DNA of 6,965 nucleotides, taken from Campylobacteraceae bacterium. GTDB lineage: Bacteria; Campylobacterota; Campylobacteria; Campylobacterales; Sulfurospirillaceae. Under the pieces are notes generated by a model, which searched no databases, was not told where the DNA came from, and worked only from the letters and a program-made list of their open reading frames with translations. The stretch spans positions 1 to 6,965 of the forward strand of contig JALUMZ010000259.1 of the NCBI GenBank assembly GCA_027055635.1. The letters are read 5' to 3'. A program made the translations under genes and the position numbers. This document shows, piece by piece, positions 5,669 through 6,965 of this stretch (the stretch's first letter is position 1; each line of letters begins with the position of its first letter).

Positions 5669-5708
5669 ATCGTCTAATAATTATACTATTTTTATATAAA
5701 TAGACGAT
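5669..5708. promoter_or_regulatory. Inverted repeat bracketing the metK -10 box
   Basis: ATCGTCTA (5669-5676) and TAGACGAT (5701-5708) are perfect 8-base arms with a 24-base spacer, 32 bp centre to centre, about three helical turns. The arms carry the GTCTA/TAGAC half-site seen in the two TetR-type palindromes, but in everted order and with CGA instead of CTA. The right arm also lies at the -35 position of the divergent gene at 5739. A regulator site is possible; a hairpin with a long loop is the alternative. Confidence 0.4.
5680..5685 (-). promoter_or_regulatory. Candidate -10 box for metK
   Basis: A consensus TATAAT on the minus strand, with no good -35 box, as is usual in this group. Transcription would begin near 5673, giving a metK leader of about 168 nt that contains three hairpins and the repeat array. 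It is the best -10 match upstream of metK. Confidence 0.5.
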
Positions 5709-5723
5709 AAATTTACTATCTTT

Positions 5724-5732
5724 TGCTAAAAT
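5724..5732 (+). promoter_or_regulatory. Extended -10 promoter for the divergent methyltransferase
   Basis: TGCTAAAAT fits an extended -10 element (TG-n-TAAAAT). It ends six bases before the ATG at 5739, so transcription would start at or within a base or two of the start codon and the message would be nearly leaderless. No ribosome site stronger than TTAGAG is present. Confidence 0.45.
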
Positions 5733-5738
5733 TAGAGT

Positions 5739-6161
5739 ATGAGAAAAAAGTTATATTCCTATTTTTTAGTATCGGTGCAGTATTTGCTTGCGTTTGTGCT
5801 TCTATTTTTAAACAGCTCATTTACTTCAAATATAGTCCCTTTGAGTATATTTATAATTGGATTTATCATAGGAATTTATGCTATATACAACAACAAACTT
5901 AACAATTTTAACATCATCCCAGAGATAAAAGACGGTGCAGAGTTAGTCACTCACGGTATATATAGATATATGAGACACCCTATGTACTTTTCAGTGGCTC
6001 TTATGATGCTTGGTGTCATCATCTTCAACTTAAATACTATAAATATCATCATATATCTTCTATTATTGTTGTCACTCTTCCTCAAAGCAAACAAAGAGGA
6101 AAAACTTTGGAGTAAAAAAACACCAGATTACAAGAAATATAAGCAAAAAACATGGATATGA
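5739..6161 (+). CDS. Small ICMT-family membrane methyltransferase
   Basis: An integral membrane protein of 140 residues from the same broad family as the gene at 3734-4276, but shorter and clearly diverged. Seen: hydrophobic segments at about residues 7-25, 31-50, 83-98 and 101-116. The family core is ELVTHGIYRYMRHPMYFSVA (68-87) with RHP at 79-81, followed by the EE pair (120-121) and the terminal TPDYKKYKQKT (128-138). These are the features of SAM-dependent ICMT/phospholipid-methyltransferase-like enzymes. Substrate unknown. It is transcribed away from metK from a shared 233-base intergenic region and probably forms its own transcript. The ATG at 5739 is the first in frame and gives a complete first membrane helix; the ribosome site is poor, and the promoter position suggests a leaderless message. 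The next gene converges on it. Confidence 0.87.
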   Translation: MRKKLYSYFLVSVQYLLAFVLLFLNSSFTSNIVPLSIFIIGFIIGIYAIYNNKLNNFNIIPEIKDGAELVTHGIYRYMRHPMYFSVALMMLGVIIFNLNTINIIIYLLLLLSLFLKANKEEKLWSKKTPDYKKYKQKTWI

Positions 6162-6244
6162 TATTTTTTTAGAATAACACTATAAAATTCATACCATAGA
6201 TTGATTTAAGTGTATTATTGGCAACGAGATATACTCTTTCTGTC

Positions 6245-6259
6245 ATAGTATCATACTAT
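6245..6259. terminator. Palindrome at the 3' end of the right-edge chemoreceptor gene
   Basis: ATAGTAT-C-ATACTAT is a perfect 7-1-7 inverted repeat two bases beyond the stop codon at 6262. As RNA it would form a five-base-pair hairpin with a five-base loop. There is no T-run, so it is only a weak terminator candidate. The rest of the 100-base gap between the convergent genes shows nothing further. Confidence 0.35.
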
Positions 6260-6261
6260 CC

Positions 6262-6965
6262 TTAGACTTTGAATTTTTCCACTTCATGATTAATTTTGCC
6301 ATTTACTTCTTTTAAACTACTAGAAACTTCTACTAAATCTTTAGAAATTTTATCGGCAATTTTTGCTTCATCTGCTAATTTTTCTGAAGTTTTCATCATA
6401 TCTATAACCTTACCACTGATATTAATTGTCTCTTTTACTGCCTTTTGAGAAATCACAATCGTATCATCTAGTCTATGTTTTGTTTTATCTGCTTGTTCCA
6501 CTAATGCATTTGTTGATTCAGCTACTTCTTGAGATCTTGTTACAACATTTTCCATTTCACTTTTTGTCTCTTCAACACCTTGAACAATCATTTGAATAAC
6601 ACCATCAATTTCACTTACGCTTTTTTGAGTTTTCTCAGCCAACTTTCTTACTTCATCAGCTACGACGGCAAACCCTCTTCCGTGCTCACCTGCTCGTGCA
6701 GCCTCTATGGCTGCATTTAGTGCTAGCAGATTTGTCTGATCGGCTATATCTCTAATCATAGAAATAATATTCTTGATTTCCGTTGTCTGATCGGCTAAAA
6801 CTGTCACTCTATCTGCTATTTCTGTTTCTGACTCTGCGTCTTCATTGATTGTGCTTACAACATCGCGTAATGAAATAACTAAATCATCTAAAACTTTTTG
6901 TGTGTTTATTATATCTTCTGAACTGCTTATAACACTCTCTTTGGTTATCTCTAAATCGCTAGGAA
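6262..6965 (-). CDS. Methyl-accepting chemotaxis protein, C-terminal signalling domain (5' part missing)
   Basis: The frame is open to the right edge and ends at TAA (6262-6264), giving 233 visible residues. It is the cytoplasmic signalling domain of a chemoreceptor. About 60 residues of helical coil lead to the near-invariant hairpin tip DQTNLLALNAAIEAARAGE, followed by HGRGFAVVADEVRKLAEKTQ, which contacts CheA and CheW. A descending coil follows and ends in VEKFKV. No CheR-tethering pentapeptide is present at the C-terminus. A GTG at 6805-6807 could be taken for a start, but 52 further in-frame codons lie upstream and the coil continues, so it is internal. Sensor and membrane parts are outside the window. 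It differs in sequence from the left-edge receptor in the visible overlapping part, so the two are paralogues. Confidence 0.95.
   Translation of the reverse strand, partial: PSDLEITKESVISSSEDIINTQKVLDDLVISLRDVVSTINEDAESETEIADRVTVLADQTTEIKNIISMIRDIADQTNLLALNAAIEAARAGEHGRGFAVVADEVRKLAEKTQKSVSEIDGVIQMIVQGVEETKSEMENVVTRSQEVAESTNALVEQADKTKHRLDDTIVISQKAVKETINISGKVIDMMKTSEKLADEAKIADKISKDLVEVSSSLKEVNGKINHEVEKFKV

Noticed and set aside
5640..5676. GC-rich island as a decayed tRNA 3' end or attachment site
   Set aside because: The sequence GGTTGAATCG only loosely resembles a T-arm, no acceptor stem pairs with it, and there is no integrase gene in the window.
6529..6720. Plus-strand 63-codon frame
   Set aside because: Antisense to the conserved chemoreceptor signalling tip.
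1..6965. CRISPR array, insertion sequence or toxin-antitoxin pair
   Set aside because: No spaced repeats of CRISPR type, no transposase, and no small overlapping gene pair with such motifs were seen; the 15-bp repeat at metK has no variable spacers of CRISPR length.

Overview
The window is AT-rich and reads as chromosomal DNA of a Campylobacterota (epsilonproteobacterial) species. This rests on protein style: MetK carries the GGGAQSSKD variant of the signature loop, and the chemoreceptor at the right edge ends in EKFKV. The codon use is strongly A/T-ending and small regulatory genes are tightly packed. The genus cannot be told from this sequence alone.

Layout, left to right. Positions 1-1464 (minus) hold the N-terminal 488 codons of a methyl-accepting chemotaxis protein with a dCache_3-like sensor; its signalling tip lies beyond the left edge. 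Next is a decayed fragment (1558-1677, minus) of an isoprenylcysteine-methyltransferase-like gene. It is followed by an unrecognised two-helix membrane protein (1772-2365, plus). Positions 2366-2552 are intergenic and contain a long inverted repeat where the two transcripts converge. A minus-strand cluster follows, in transcription order metK (5505-4294), an ICMT-family membrane methyltransferase (4276-3734), a TetR-family repressor (3737-3168, ATGA overlap) and a carboxymuconolactone-decarboxylase/AhpD-like protein (3089-2553). Divergent from metK is a second, smaller ICMT-family methyltransferase (5739-6161, plus). The right edge (6262-6965, minus) is the C-terminal part of another chemotaxis receptor, cut off before its sensor.

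How the genes may work together (inference). MetK makes S-adenosylmethionine (SAM), and an ICMT-family membrane methyltransferase sits on each side of it, with a degenerate third copy of the C-terminal tail about 2 kb further on. The TetR gene ends inside a perfect 16-bp palindrome. A second palindrome of the same sequence class lies 48 bp away, and the pair brackets the promoter region of the AhpD-like gene. That gene is therefore the most likely direct target of this repressor.

Most unusual is the metK leader. The start region ATGGAAAACAAA recurs five times at a 14/15/30/15-bp spacing. The four upstream copies share one frame that differs from metK's, which creates two small upstream ORFs, one overlapping the metK start. 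The predicted leader is about 170 nt long and holds three small hairpins. Its putative -10 box lies between the arms of an 8-bp inverted repeat that contains the same TAGAC/GTCTA half-sites as the TetR operators.
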